Shown here in pieces: positions 5,865 to 6,179 of a DNA stretch of 6,179 bases. Each line of letters starts with the position of its first letter. The stretch's first letter is position 1. The notes under the pieces are model-generated. The model ran no database searches. It worked only from the letters and a program-made list of their open reading frames with translations, and was not told the origin of the DNA. The DNA is taken from contig CALXRO010000087.1 of the NCBI GenBank assembly GCA_944390875.1, positions 1-6,179 of the forward strand, read 5' to 3'. A program made the position numbers and the translations under genes. This DNA comes from an uncultured Rickettsiales bacterium (GTDB lineage: Bacteria; Pseudomonadota; Alphaproteobacteria; Rickettsiales; UBA1997).

Positions 5865-6179
5865 AGATTTGATAAACAAAGAACAAGAAGTTATATTAAA
5901 TAAATATATTAATCTACTTCTGGGCTGGAATAATAAGATAAATTTGATAGGAAAATCTACAGAAAACGATATATGGAACAGACACATATTAGATTCTGCA
6001 CAGCTTATAAATTTTTTGAATAAAAATGAGCTTGAATTGGTTATTTGCGCCGATATAGGCACAGGTGCTGGCTTGCCAGGTATTGTTTTGTCTATATTGG
6101 GTATAAAAAATATGGTATTAATTGAAAAATCACCTTTAAAATGTAATTTTTTAAAAGAAGCTATAAAAATCTCACCAAA
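5857..6179 (+). CDS. rsmG: 16S rRNA (guanine-N7)-methyltransferase RsmG (GidB), 3' end beyond window
   Basis: RsmG uses S-adenosylmethionine to methylate N7 of G527 (E. coli numbering) in 16S rRNA, near the decoding site; loss gives low-level streptomycin resistance in several bacteria. The 107 codons present are about half of a roughly 200-residue enzyme. Visible motifs are LLLGWNNKINLIGKST (near 20-35), the family block IWNRHILDSAQL (39-50), the SAM-binding glycine loop DIGTGAGLPGI (66-76), and IEKSPLKCNFL (89-99), whose E90 is at the ribose-contact position ending strand 2. The ATG (5857-5859) lies within the end of gyrB in another frame. The 8-nt overlap with the gyrB TAA (5862-5864) suggests translational coupling. 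A weak AAGG (5841-5844) lies 12 nt upstream, rather far for a Shine-Dalgarno. In most bacteria this gene follows mnmG (gidA), so the gyrB linkage is atypical. Confidence 0.95.
   Translation, partial: MYKDLINKEQEVILNKYINLLLGWNNKINLIGKSTENDIWNRHILDSAQLINFLNKNELELVICADIGTGAGLPGIVLSILGIKNMVLIEKSPLKCNFLKEAIKISP

Noticed and set aside
5228..6062. Three minus-strand open frames opposite gyrB and rsmG (5228-5524, 5657-5851, 5838-6062)
   Set aside because: All are antisense to conserved coding sequence, with no independent start signals or motifs.
1..6179. Search for mobile elements, CRISPR arrays, toxin-antitoxin or defence genes
   Set aside because: All coding space belongs to rnj, rho, gyrB and rsmG; no regularly spaced repeats, transposase motifs or target-site duplications were seen.

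Overview
The window comes from an A+T-rich bacterium (well over two-thirds A+T by eye). It is most likely an alphaproteobacterium, of the kind seen among Rickettsiales-like or other host-associated and streamlined lineages. The assignment rests on three proteins. RNase J has alphaproteobacterial-type motifs (PLGGSNEIG, MVDCG, PGIDLLVPD, THIHEDHIGAVQYIWP). GyrB is the long proteobacterial form, with the insert after the TOPRIM domain. RsmG has an alphaproteobacterial-type WNRHILDSAQL block. TGG encodes Trp and TAA is used as stop, so the standard code applies. The exact genus cannot be told from this sequence.

Layout: positions 1-3092 hold two genes on the minus strand, rho (1446-3092) followed 42 bp downstream by rnj (RNase J, from 1403 and running off the left edge). 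Positions 3093-3437 are a divergent control region. It contains a tRNA-Arg gene (3250-3326, + strand), candidate promoters for rho, the tRNA and gyrB, and several inverted repeats overlapping those promoters. From 3438 the plus strand carries gyrB, then rsmG, which overlaps the gyrB end by 8 bp and runs off the right edge.

How the genes work together: all are core information-processing genes. Rho ends transcripts and RNase J degrades RNA, and they probably share a transcript. Gyrase B supplies negative supercoiling and RsmG methylates 16S rRNA, and these two are probably translationally coupled. I found no mobile element, CRISPR array, toxin-antitoxin pair, defence gene or new multi-gene system, and no convincing intrinsic terminator.

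The points most worth a second look are small-scale: a tRNA-Arg with wobble base G34 (anticodon GCG) in place of the usual bacterial A34 (ACG); a perfect 9+9 bp palindrome covering the rho -35 box; an 11+11 bp inverted repeat bracketing the gyrB promoter, with four TTGTAA/TTACAA hexamers in 80 bp; an N-terminal extension of about 125 residues on Rho; and rsmG coupled to gyrB instead of its usual partner mnmG.
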